From JACPFJ01 sp036504875 (GTDB taxonomy: Bacteria; Desulfobacterota; Desulfuromonadia; Geobacterales; Pseudopelobacteraceae), in NCBI GenBank assembly GCA_036504875.1, contig DASXUK010000010.1, positions 1 through 64,000 of the forward strand: a DNA stretch of 64,000 bases, read 5' to 3'. A program made the position numbers and the translations under genes. The notes beneath the pieces are model-generated. The model was not told the origin of the DNA, did not search any database, and saw only the letters and a program-made list of their open reading frames with translations. Shown here piece by piece: positions 8,709 to 16,928 of the stretch. Numbering within the stretch: position 1 is the first letter of the stretch; each line of letters begins with the position of its first letter.

Positions 8709-9050
8709 AAAGCACCTCCCACTAACAGGATAGTAAAAATTACCCGTAATTTTGGCATTAGCTAACATGCAACTATGGTTCCACTCCAATCATGAAAAAT
8801 TGCATGTAATCACAGATATTTATAAGGTTATTGTTTTTCAGTAAAAATCAAAAAAAACGACATCACAAGGTTAAATACAACAAAAGTTCCTTTAAGAACC
8901 ATGGCTTAGTTAGAAATTCAAATCACGACGCCGGAAAAATATTTGACAGATCCTTATGCAACCAATACAGGGGCAATTTCTTGACTTTCACCCGCAGCGT
9001 GCTTACTTAAATGATTAGTAACTTTATTTGATGCACAAAAGGATCACCCC
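8709..9050. other. Intergenic region between lipoprotein gene and clpB
   Basis: AT-rich region carrying the divergent promoters. Candidate plus-strand -35 elements are TTGACA at 8943-8948 and TTGACT at 8981-8986, but the matching -10 positions are poor. I did not see a convincing heat-shock sigma (sigma-32) consensus before clpB. No gene is recognised here. Confidence 0.4.
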
Positions 9051-11651
9051 ATGGACATCAACCGATTAACCCAGAAATCGCAAGAGGCCTTTGCTGAAGC
9101 TCAAAACAAAGCTGTAACCTACGGCCATGTAGAGGTAGACGGTGAACACCTGTTGTGGGCACTGCTGAATCAGGCCGATGGCCTGGTGCCAAGGCTACTG
9201 GCACGAATGGATATACAACCAGACAGCCTGAAGAAGGAGGTCGAGACGGAACTTGACCGGCGACCCCGCGTCTCAGGCTATGGAGCCGAGCCAGGTAAAA
9301 TATACGTATCACAGCGGCTTTCACGTATTTTGGTATCAGCCGAGAACGAGGCCAAAAGACTCAAAGATGAATATGTTTCGGTCGAGCACCTGCTACTGGC
9401 CTTGGTCAACGAGGGGGGCAAGAGCCCGTCCGGAAAGCTGCTCAAACAAGCCGGAGTTGACCCGGAAAGGCTTCTTAAGACCCTGACCGATGTGCGCGGT
9501 AACCAGCGGGTAACCTCGGCCAATCCTGAGGCAAGCTATGAAGCCCTGGAGAAATATGGCAGGGATCTTGTCAAAATGGCCAGAAATGACAAACTAGATC
9601 CGGTAATCGGGAGGGATGATGACATCCGGCGGGTAATCCGCATCCTGTCTCGCAGAACCAAAAACAATCCCGTTTTGATCGGCGAACCGGGCGTTGGCAA
9701 AACCGCCATTGTCGAAGGTCTGGCACAACGCATCGTGCGTGGTGATGTGCCCGAAGGGCTTAAGGACAAGACCGTTTTTGCCCTCGACATGGGATCCCTG
9801 ATTGCCGGAGCAAAATATCGGGGGGAATTCGAGGAACGCCTCAAGGCGGTTCTGAACGAGGTCAAGGAGGCGGGTGGACGGATTATCCTTTTTATAGATG
9901 AATTGCACACGATAGTAGGGGCCGGCAAAGCCGAGGGCTCGATGGATGCCGGCAATATGCTCAAGCCGATGTTGGCCCGGGGCGAGCTGCACTGCATTGG
10001 TGCAACCACTCTTGATGAGTACCGTCAGAACATCGAGAAGGACGCTGCCTTGGAGCGCCGTTTTCAACCGGTGCTGGTGGAACAGCCCACGGTCGAGGAT
10101 ACCATCTCAATTCTACGCGGGTTGCGCGAGCGTTTTGAGGTACACCACGGCATCAAGATTCAGGACAATGCGCTGGTCTCAGCTGCCACACTCTCAAATC
10201 GCTATATCACTGAGCGATTTTTGCCGGACAAAGCCATTGACCTGGTTGATGAGGCCTGCGCCATGTTGCGTACTGAAATCGATTCCTTGCCATCCGAGCT
10301 TGACACAATCAACCGCCGGGTCATGCAACTGGAGATCGAGGAAACCGCTCTCAAGAAAGAAAAGGACCCGCTCAGCAAGGAGCGACTGGAAAGCTTGCGC
10401 AAAGAACTGGCCAATGACCGCGAAGCAATGAATGTGATGCGGGCCCAGTACGATGCAGAAAAAAATGCCATCCAGCGGGTGCAAGGCTTGCGGGAGCAGC
10501 TGGAAAAGACCCGCCGGGATATTGAGCAGGCTGAACGGGCCTATAACCTTGAACAGGCCTCCCGCCTGAAATATTCTGAGTTGCCCGGGCTTGAAACAGC
10601 CCTCAAAAATGAAGAAGCGGCCCTGGCCGGTAAACAGGGGGGGCAAAAATTGCTGCGCGAGGAGGTAACTGAGGAGGAGATCGCCGAGATTGTTGCACAC
10701 TGGACCGGGATTCCGGTTACCCGTTTGATGGAGGGTGAACGGGAGAAATTACTCAGGCTGGAAGATATCCTGCACCAGCGTGTGGTCGGACAGGATGAGG
10801 CGGTCCAACTGGTAGCCGATGCCGTTTTAAGGGCGCGTTCAGGGATAAAGGACCCCCGGCGACCAATCGGTTCATTCATCTTTTTGGGGCCTACCGGAGT
10901 CGGTAAAACCGAGCTGGCCCGCACCCTGGCCGCGGCGCTATTCGATTCGGAGGAGAACATCATTCGCATCGACATGTCCGAGTATATGGAGAAGTTTGCT
11001 GTATCGCGCCTGATCGGAGCGCCACCCGGATATGTCGGTTATGAGGAAGGCGGCCAACTTTCCGAGGCTGTGAGAAGAAAGCCTTACTGCGTACTTCTGT
11101 TCGATGAGATTGAAAAGGCCCATCCGGATGTATTCAATATCCTGCTGCAAATCCTGGATGACGGGCGGGTGACCGACAGCCACGGCCGCACTGTCAACTT
11201 CAAAAACACCGTCATCATCATGACTTCCAATATTGGTGCGACATATCTGATTGAAGGGATTACTCCTCAGGGCGATATCCGCGAAGAGGCCCGCAAGTCG
11301 GTAATGAACGAGCTGAGAACAAGCTTCCGTCCCGAATTTCTGAACAGGGTCGATGAAGTCGTACTTTTCAAGCCGTTGCACCTGGAAGAGATCGTAAAGA
11401 TAACCGAACTATTGGCTGAACACTTGAAGGAGAGATTGAGGGATCAGCGCATTAACCTGGAGATTTCCGATGAAGCCAAACGTTTTATTGCCCAGTCCGG
11501 CTATGATCCGGTTTACGGAGCGCGCCCGCTGAAGCGTTTCCTTCAGCGCGAACTCGAAACCCGCGTGGCCAGGTCCATAATCGGTGGCGAGGTAACCGGC
11601 GGAGATACAATTCGGGTAGAACTGGAGAACGGAAAGCTAGTGGTGCATTAG
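9051..11651 (+). CDS. clpB: ATP-dependent disaggregase ClpB
   Basis: 866 residues, the normal ClpB length. It has an N-terminal Clp_N double repeat (about 1-145), a first AAA+ ring with GEPGVGKT (about residue 205), and the long middle coiled coil (about 405-525) that separates ClpB from ClpA. A second AAA+ ring has GPTGVGKT (about 610) and a C-terminal D2-small domain. It threads aggregated proteins with DnaK in the cytoplasm. AAAGGATCACCCC precedes the ATG. A strong terminator follows, so it is probably a single-gene unit. Confidence 0.97.
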   Translation: MDINRLTQKSQEAFAEAQNKAVTYGHVEVDGEHLLWALLNQADGLVPRLLARMDIQPDSLKKEVETELDRRPRVSGYGAEPGKIYVSQRLSRILVSAENEAKRLKDEYVSVEHLLLALVNEGGKSPSGKLLKQAGVDPERLLKTLTDVRGNQRVTSANPEASYEALEKYGRDLVKMARNDKLDPVIGRDDDIRRVIRILSRRTKNNPVLIGEPGVGKTAIVEGLAQRIVRGDVPEGLKDKTVFALDMGSLIAGAKYRGEFEERLKAVLNEVKEAGGRIILFIDELHTIVGAGKAEGSMDAGNMLKPMLARGELHCIGATTLDEYRQNIEKDAALERRFQPVLVEQPTVEDTISILRGLRERFEVHHGIKIQDNALVSAATLSNRYITERFLPDKAIDLVDEACAMLRTEIDSLPSELDTINRRVMQLEIEETALKKEKDPLSKERLESLRKELANDREAMNVMRAQYDAEKNAIQRVQGLREQLEKTRRDIEQAERAYNLEQASRLKYSELPGLETALKNEEAALAGKQGGQKLLREEVTEEEIAEIVAHWTGIPVTRLMEGEREKLLRLEDILHQRVVGQDEAVQLVADAVLRARSGIKDPRRPIGSFIFLGPTGVGKTELARTLAAALFDSEENIIRIDMSEYMEKFAVSRLIGAPPGYVGYEEGGQLSEAVRRKPYCVLLFDEIEKAHPDVFNILLQILDDGRVTDSHGRTVNFKNTVIIMTSNIGATYLIEGITPQGDIREEARKSVMNELRTSFRPEFLNRVDEVVLFKPLHLEEIVKITELLAEHLKERLRDQRINLEISDEAKRFIAQSGYDPVYGARPLKRFLQRELETRVARSIIGGEVTGGDTIRVELENGKLVVH

Positions 11652-11670
11652 TTTCATCGTTTAATCCCAC

Positions 11671-11700
11671 AAGGGCAGTCCAAGCGGCTGCCCTTTTTTA
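11671..11700 (+). terminator. Rho-independent terminator of clpB
   Basis: AAGGGCAG (11671-11678) pairs with CTGCCCTT (11688-11695) across a short loop and is followed by a run of T. Confidence 0.85.
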
Positions 11701-11791
11701 ATGTTTTTTTACCCTCTCTACTTGACAAACCGCCTGTCCAGGGCAATAATCCAGCGCTGTTGCGTATACGTCACCAAGAAGGGATGGTCTC

Positions 11792-13387
11792 ATGCGTATT
11801 GAAAGCGATTTTTTAGTAATCGGCAGCGGCATAGCCGGCCTCTCATTTGCTCTCCAGGCAGCCAACCATGGCAGCGTCGCCATCATTACCAAGCGAGACA
11901 TCTCTGAATCAGCCACCAAATATGCCCAAGGGGGCATCGCATCCGTCTTCTCGGCCGAGGATTCCTTTGATGCCCACATCGAAGACACCTTGGTTGCAGG
12001 AGCGGGAATCTGTCGTGAGGATATTGTCAGGATGGTGGTCGAGGAAGGCCCTCAAACCATCCGTAATCTTATCGAATGGGGGGTTAAATTTACCACCAAA
12101 GGTGAGGATTACGACCTGACCCGCGAGGGGGGGCACAGTGCCAGGCGCATCCTGCATGCCGAGGACATTACCGGTCGCGAGATCGAACGGGCTCTGGTAG
12201 AGGCGGTGCGCCAACATTCTAACATTCAGATCTATGAACACCATATCGCTATCGACCTGATCACTACCGCCAAGATCGAGCGCCGCCCATTGGAGCAGAA
12301 TCGCTGTCTGGGGGCCTATGCCCTGGATATAAATGGTCAAAGGGTCAGGACCTTTTCTTCCAAAATCACCCTGCTGGCCAGCGGTGGAGCCGGCAAAGTC
12401 TACCTTTACACCTGTAATCCGGATGTGGCCTCGGGTGACGGTGTTGCCATGGCCTATCGGGCCGGCGCCACTATTGCCAACATGGAGTTCATGCAGTTCC
12501 ACCCCACCACCCTTTTTCACCCGCTGGCCAAATCATTTCTGATATCGGAGGCCGTGCGCGGCGAGGGCGCGATTCTCAGAAGGCGTGACGGCACCGCCTT
12601 CATGGATAAATATCATAAGCTCAAAGATCTGGCACCTCGTGATATCGTGGCCCGCGCTATTGACAATGAGATGAAAACCAGCGGCGATGATTGTGTTTTC
12701 CTTGATATAACCCATGAGCCGGCCGATTTCGTGCGCAGTCGCTTCCCCAACATTTATCAGACCTGCATGGAGTTCGGTCTGGATATGACCAAGGAATGGC
12801 TACCGGTTGTTCCGGCAGCACATTATTTATGCGGAGGTGTCGCGGTCAACACCAACGCCGAAACCGATCTCCCCAGTCTGTACGCCATCGGAGAAGCCGC
12901 CTGCACCGGCTTGCACGGCGCCAACCGCCTGGCGAGCAATTCGCTGCTTGAGGCCGCGGTTTATGCTGGCCAGGCTTATAAACATTCAACCCAGATCCTG
13001 CAATCTCTCAAGACCGACCTGCGGCCCATACCGGAGTGGGACAGCGGTACAGCCACCAATAGTGATGAAATGGTGGTTGTTTCGCAGAACTGGGATGAGA
13101 TCCGGCGCTTTATGTGGAACTACGTCGGCATCGTCCGTTCCGACAAGCGGCTGGAGCGCGCCATGCGCCGCATCAAGCTGATACAGGACGAGATCGATGA
13201 GTACTACTGGAACTTTATAATTACATCCGATCTGGTTGAGCTGCGCAACATCGCTACTGTTGCCGAGCTGATTGTAACCTGTGCCCAAATGCGCAAGGAA
13301 TCGCGGGGCTTGCATTACAACATCGACCATCCCGAACGGGATGATGAGCATTGGAAGCGAGACACCTTCATAAAAAAACAGTTCTAA
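11792..13387 (+). CDS. nadB: L-aspartate oxidase
   Basis: 531 residues, FAD-dependent flavoprotein of the succinate dehydrogenase family. The N-terminal dinucleotide fold is IGSGIAGLSFALQAA. Active-site segments EFMQFHPTTLFHP and GANRLASNSLLEA are present, and the C-terminal helical domain is complete. It oxidises L-aspartate to iminoaspartate, the first step of de novo NAD synthesis with NadA. Under anaerobic conditions fumarate can serve as electron acceptor for this family. AAGGGA lies about 9 bases before the ATG. nadA and nadC are not in the window. Confidence 0.96.
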   Translation: MRIESDFLVIGSGIAGLSFALQAANHGSVAIITKRDISESATKYAQGGIASVFSAEDSFDAHIEDTLVAGAGICREDIVRMVVEEGPQTIRNLIEWGVKFTTKGEDYDLTREGGHSARRILHAEDITGREIERALVEAVRQHSNIQIYEHHIAIDLITTAKIERRPLEQNRCLGAYALDINGQRVRTFSSKITLLASGGAGKVYLYTCNPDVASGDGVAMAYRAGATIANMEFMQFHPTTLFHPLAKSFLISEAVRGEGAILRRRDGTAFMDKYHKLKDLAPRDIVARAIDNEMKTSGDDCVFLDITHEPADFVRSRFPNIYQTCMEFGLDMTKEWLPVVPAAHYLCGGVAVNTNAETDLPSLYAIGEAACTGLHGANRLASNSLLEAAVYAGQAYKHSTQILQSLKTDLRPIPEWDSGTATNSDEMVVVSQNWDEIRRFMWNYVGIVRSDKRLERAMRRIKLIQDEIDEYYWNFIITSDLVELRNIATVAELIVTCAQMRKESRGLHYNIDHPERDDEHWKRDTFIKKQF

Positions 13388-13465
13388 AGACACCTCTCAT
13401 AAAGCTCTCAAGAGCCAAAAAGAGCCTGCCTCTGCATCAAGCTTTTCCTATTACAGGAGCGCATA

Positions 13466-13738
13466 GTGGATATTATTGAGATTCGCAAACGGATTGACCT
13501 GTTGGATGATGTACTGCTGCGCATCTTTAACGAACGCGCCCGACTGGCGCTGGAGATCGGGCATTTCAAGAAGGAGCTGAACCTGCCTGTTTTTGATCCG
13601 GCTCGAGAAAAAGGCATCTTTGCCCGCATGAAAGAAGATAATCCCGGACCTCTGGACGATGGCGCCATTGTCAGGCTATTTGAGAGGGTAGTAGATGAAT
13701 CGCGCCGTCTTGAGCGGATCATGTCGCATGGGGAATGA
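13466..13738 (+). CDS. aroQ: Stand-alone chorismate mutase, AroQ class
   Basis: 90-residue all-helical protein from a GTG start at 13466, with AGGAG seven bases upstream. The pattern IRKRIDLLDDVLLRIFNERARLALEIGHFKK is the AroQ first helix, with the Arg, Asp and Lys positions expected to bind chorismate. DPAREKGI and the distal VVDESRRLE helix complete the fold. It converts chorismate to prephenate for Phe/Tyr synthesis. Here it is free-standing, not fused to prephenate dehydratase, and is followed 41 bases on by a DAHP-synthase-type regulatory domain. Confidence 0.9.
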   Translation: MDIIEIRKRIDLLDDVLLRIFNERARLALEIGHFKKELNLPVFDPAREKGIFARMKEDNPGPLDDGAIVRLFERVVDESRRLERIMSHGE

Positions 13739-13779
13739 ATGCTAAAGCTTAAAGCTTTAAACCAGAGGAGTGAGTATAA

Positions 13780-13989
13780 ATGTTGATAATAATGAGGAAA
13801 TATGCGCCAGAAGAAGCACTAGACCAGATAAAGGAATACCTGATTACCCGCGACTTTGATATCCATCAATCCACCGGCGCCAACCGGACAATCATCGGCG
13901 TTATCGGAGACACGGAAACGCTTGATGACCATGCTATCGAAGCCATGCCAGGGGTAAGTCAAGTGGTCAGAATAAAGAAGGATGATTAA
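13780..13989 (+). CDS. Stand-alone DAHP synthase ferredoxin-like (FXD) domain protein
   Basis: 69 residues (MLIIMRKYAPEEA... ending VSQVVRIKKDD). It matches the N-terminal ferredoxin-like domain that precedes the catalytic barrel in type I-beta DAHP synthases: beta strand MLIIMR, helix, TIIGVIGDT, helix, VSQVVRI. No barrel follows. GAGGAG lies upstream. In fused enzymes this domain takes part in allosteric control by aromatic amino acids or prephenate. A free copy next to a free chorismate mutase could act as a trans regulator, or be a relic. Confidence 0.7.
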   Translation: MLIIMRKYAPEEALDQIKEYLITRDFDIHQSTGANRTIIGVIGDTETLDDHAIEAMPGVSQVVRIKKDD

Positions 13990-14066
13990 TCGATTGTCGC
14001 TGAAATTTGTACAGATTTGATGTCTTGATTGCCGGCAACGGCAACAGGCTTGCCTGGTGCGACCAC

Positions 14067-15320
14067 CTATAGATTGTCTCGCAATTCCTTCATGATCTGA
14101 TCCGCCACAAGCAACACCTCACGCTGGGTACCATCGTCCATACGCTTAAATGAAGCGCGGCCCGCAGCCACTTCATTGCCCCCGATTACTATGCTGTAAC
14201 GAGACTTCAGTTTGTCGGCCCGGCGCATCTGGCTCTTCAGGCTTTTGCCCTCATAGTCCATCTCCACCCTGCCTCCCTGCTGCAACAGCTCGTGCATAAG
14301 ACTAAAGGCGAAGGAACGCTCGGCAGCCCCCAGGGTAGCAATAAACAGATCCGGCCGTACTGCAAAATCCTGCTCTTCCAAAAGCAGCGCCACCCGTTCC
14401 ACACCCATGGCAAAACCGATACCAGGTATAGCCGGACCTCCCAATTGCGAGATAAGGCCATCATAACGCCCCCCTGCGGCCACCGCCGACTGTGACCCAA
14501 GCAGACTGGTAACCATCTCGAATGTGGTACGGGTATAGTAGTCGAGCCCTCTCACCATGCGAGGATTGATGCTGAAAGGGGTATTGGTAGATTCCAGGTA
14601 GGCCTGTACTTTACTGAAGTGATCACTGCAATCTTCACACAGATGATCAAGCATCGAGGGTGCACCGGCAGTAGCCTCAGAGCAGGAAGGCACCTTGCAG
14701 TCCAGAGCACGCAGCGGATTCGTATGGTAGCGACGCTTGCAATCCTCACAGAGATTATTGAGTCGATCTTCGAGAAAGGCCAGGAGCGCTGCCCGGTAAG
14801 CAGGGCGGCATTCCGGGCAGCCCAGTGAATTGATCTGCAACTTCGGTTCATCCAACCCGATCTCCCGGAAGAACTGAACCAGCATGTTCAGCACCTGGGC
14901 ATCAATGAGCGGGTCATTTATACCGGTCACCTCGGCGCCAATCTGGTGAAACTGGCGGTAGCGGCCCTTTTGCGGCCTTTCATAACGAAACATTGGGCCC
15001 GTATAGTAAAGCTTGGCAATCGGGTCCTGGGCATACAGTTTGTGCTCGATAAAGGCCCGCATCACTCCGGCAGTACCTTCCGGGCGCAGGGTGATATTGT
15101 TATCTCCCTTGTCTATGAAGGTGTACATCTCCTTTTCGACAATATCGGTTGCATCACCGATTGAACGAGAGAAAAGCTCGGTTTTTTCCATGATCGGTAC
15201 GCGAATCTGCGAAAAGCCGTTTAGCTCGAATACCCTTCTGGCAGCCTGCTCAATATGGATCCAGCGGCCCGACTCGTCAGGTAGAATATCGTTAAAACCT
15301 TTGATTGCAGTTATTGCCAT
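14067..15320 (-). CDS. hisS: Histidyl-tRNA synthetase
   Basis: 417 residues, class II aminoacyl-tRNA synthetase of normal bacterial length. Motif 2 is YTGPMFRYERPQKGRYRQFHQ, histidine-specific segments are RGLDYYTRTTFE and GGRYDGL, and the C-terminal anticodon-binding domain (about 325-417) is complete. It charges tRNA-His in the cytoplasm. It converges on the small DAHP-domain gene across 77 bases with no clear terminator. Confidence 0.97.
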   Translation of the reverse strand: MAITAIKGFNDILPDESGRWIHIEQAARRVFELNGFSQIRVPIMEKTELFSRSIGDATDIVEKEMYTFIDKGDNNITLRPEGTAGVMRAFIEHKLYAQDPIAKLYYTGPMFRYERPQKGRYRQFHQIGAEVTGINDPLIDAQVLNMLVQFFREIGLDEPKLQINSLGCPECRPAYRAALLAFLEDRLNNLCEDCKRRYHTNPLRALDCKVPSCSEATAGAPSMLDHLCEDCSDHFSKVQAYLESTNTPFSINPRMVRGLDYYTRTTFEMVTSLLGSQSAVAAGGRYDGLISQLGGPAIPGIGFAMGVERVALLLEEQDFAVRPDLFIATLGAAERSFAFSLMHELLQQGGRVEMDYEGKSLKSQMRRADKLKSRYSIVIGGNEVAAGRASFKRMDDGTQREVLLVADQIMKELRDNL

Positions 15321-15436
15321 ATTTTCCTCTATATTTAATTAAAAAACCGTTCCCCCTCGATAAATACTGGGCGAACGGGCCAGGACGAAAAAAAGCTGAT
15401 TTAAGACCGGATCAAGGTGCAGACAAACGAGTGGGA

Positions 15437-16819
15437 CTAACTTGCTTTAAGGAAACGATTTACGCAGTTCTTGCCGCTGCTCTTGCCGGCATACATTGCC
15501 TGATCAGCCATTTCTAACAGCTCCTGTTTGGACATAGTATCGTCCGGACAGCAGGAAAAACCAATACTACAGGTGAGACGGATATTAAATCCTTCAGAGG
15601 CAAGAAAGATATGCGAGGCGACCAATCCGCGAATACGTTCGGCAACAATCCCGGCTATCTCGAAGCCGGTCTCCACAAGAATAATGGTGTACTCGTCGCC
15701 GCCATAGCGTATGACAACATCCACCTCACGAACCGACTTCTTCAGCAGTGACCCCATTTCCTTGAGAACACGGCTGCCAACCAGGTGACCATGGGTGTCG
15801 TTAACCTGCTTGAAGTAGTCGATATCTAAAAATAAAATGGCAAGATGGGAGGCATACCGTTCGGCGCGTTTCAGCTCACGCTCAAGGGCGACCTCAAGAT
15901 AGCGATGGTTGAACAGGCCACTCAAATCATCAATAAAGAGCATATCCTTGGCCTGAGAATAGGTCGCTACATTGTCAAAAGCCCGCGTAGCCTGATCCAT
16001 CAAAAACAGGATATTCTTTTTCTTGCTCGGGAACTCAGGCAGGGGTTTACCCGGATCATTGAACAAGGCCACCAACCCCAGTAATTCTCCTTTGTTTCTT
16101 ACGAATACGAGGTAGGCCTCTTTTATACTTGTCCCATTTTTGGCTGTTGACTCAGCTGACCTTTCAGCAAGCTTTAGAAGGGTCATTAAACGGTTATGAG
16201 GCTGATGTTTGACCACGCCTGCCAACAACTCCTCAAAGTATTGCATGGCTACACTGGTAGACAACCCTTTTGCTTGCTTCAGCTCAAGAGAACCATCGCT
16301 GACGAACAATCCAATGGCACGACTGACACCGATTTCTCGCGCCACAGAATCCACAATCAGATGATAAACACGCTCTGGTTCAAGGCAACCCGCAATAGCC
16401 TGGCTGGCCTGAAAAAGGCTCACCATATGTTTCAATTCCTCGTTTTCATCCAGCAAACGACGCTGCTGCATGCACAGAGCCACGGAATGACGAAATTCAT
16501 CAGGGTCAACAGGTTTGATAAGGTAATCTCTGGCGCCGTGTTTTAAGGCAAATATGGCCGATTCCATATTGGCATTCCCGGTAACCATGATGACATCAAT
16601 GGTAGGATCAGTTTCCCGCACCCGGGACAAGATCTCCATACCGCTGATATCCGGCATCATAAGATCGGTAATCACCAAGCCGTAGCGGCATGCAGCCAAC
16701 ATCTGCAGACCTTCGCTACCGCAGGTGGCGCAGTCGACCTCGTATCCCTCACCCTTTAACAGGTAGGAAAACATCTCCCGGAAAAAACGATCATCTTCAA
16801 CAATAAGAATTTTGTCCAT
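15437..16819 (-). CDS. Response regulator with GAF and diguanylate cyclase (GGDEF) domains
   Basis: 460 residues. A receiver domain (1-120; phosphoacceptor Asp in VITDLMMPD) is followed by a GAF-like sensory domain (about 130-285) and a GGDEF domain (about 295-460). The active-site motif reads GGDEY rather than GGDEF, a change found in some active cyclases. RxxD (REVD) five residues upstream is the product-inhibition I-site. It would make c-di-GMP in response to phosphorylation. No partner histidine kinase is adjacent. Confidence 0.88.
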   Translation of the reverse strand: MDKILIVEDDRFFREMFSYLLKGEGYEVDCATCGSEGLQMLAACRYGLVITDLMMPDISGMEILSRVRETDPTIDVIMVTGNANMESAIFALKHGARDYLIKPVDPDEFRHSVALCMQQRRLLDENEELKHMVSLFQASQAIAGCLEPERVYHLIVDSVAREIGVSRAIGLFVSDGSLELKQAKGLSTSVAMQYFEELLAGVVKHQPHNRLMTLLKLAERSAESTAKNGTSIKEAYLVFVRNKGELLGLVALFNDPGKPLPEFPSKKKNILFLMDQATRAFDNVATYSQAKDMLFIDDLSGLFNHRYLEVALERELKRAERYASHLAILFLDIDYFKQVNDTHGHLVGSRVLKEMGSLLKKSVREVDVVIRYGGDEYTIILVETGFEIAGIVAERIRGLVASHIFLASEGFNIRLTCSIGFSCCPDDTMSKQELLEMADQAMYAGKSSGKNCVNRFLKAS

Positions 16820-16928
16820 TGGCTCACTTGGCCTTGTATTAAATTCACTTTCTTTATTACCCTATCGGTACAATGCGTGTCAAACAGACTTTTCCATCTT
16901 GAGGACTTGGATCAAGAGCATATCACCT

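Noticed and set aside
8941..9050. Heat-shock (sigma-32) promoter for clpB
   Set aside because: CTTGAC is present at 8980-8985, but no CCCCAT-like -10 lies at the right distance.
15437..16819. Degenerate, inactive GGDEF domain because the motif is GGDEY
   Set aside because: Phe to Tyr at this position is conservative, and both the metal residues and the I-site are present.
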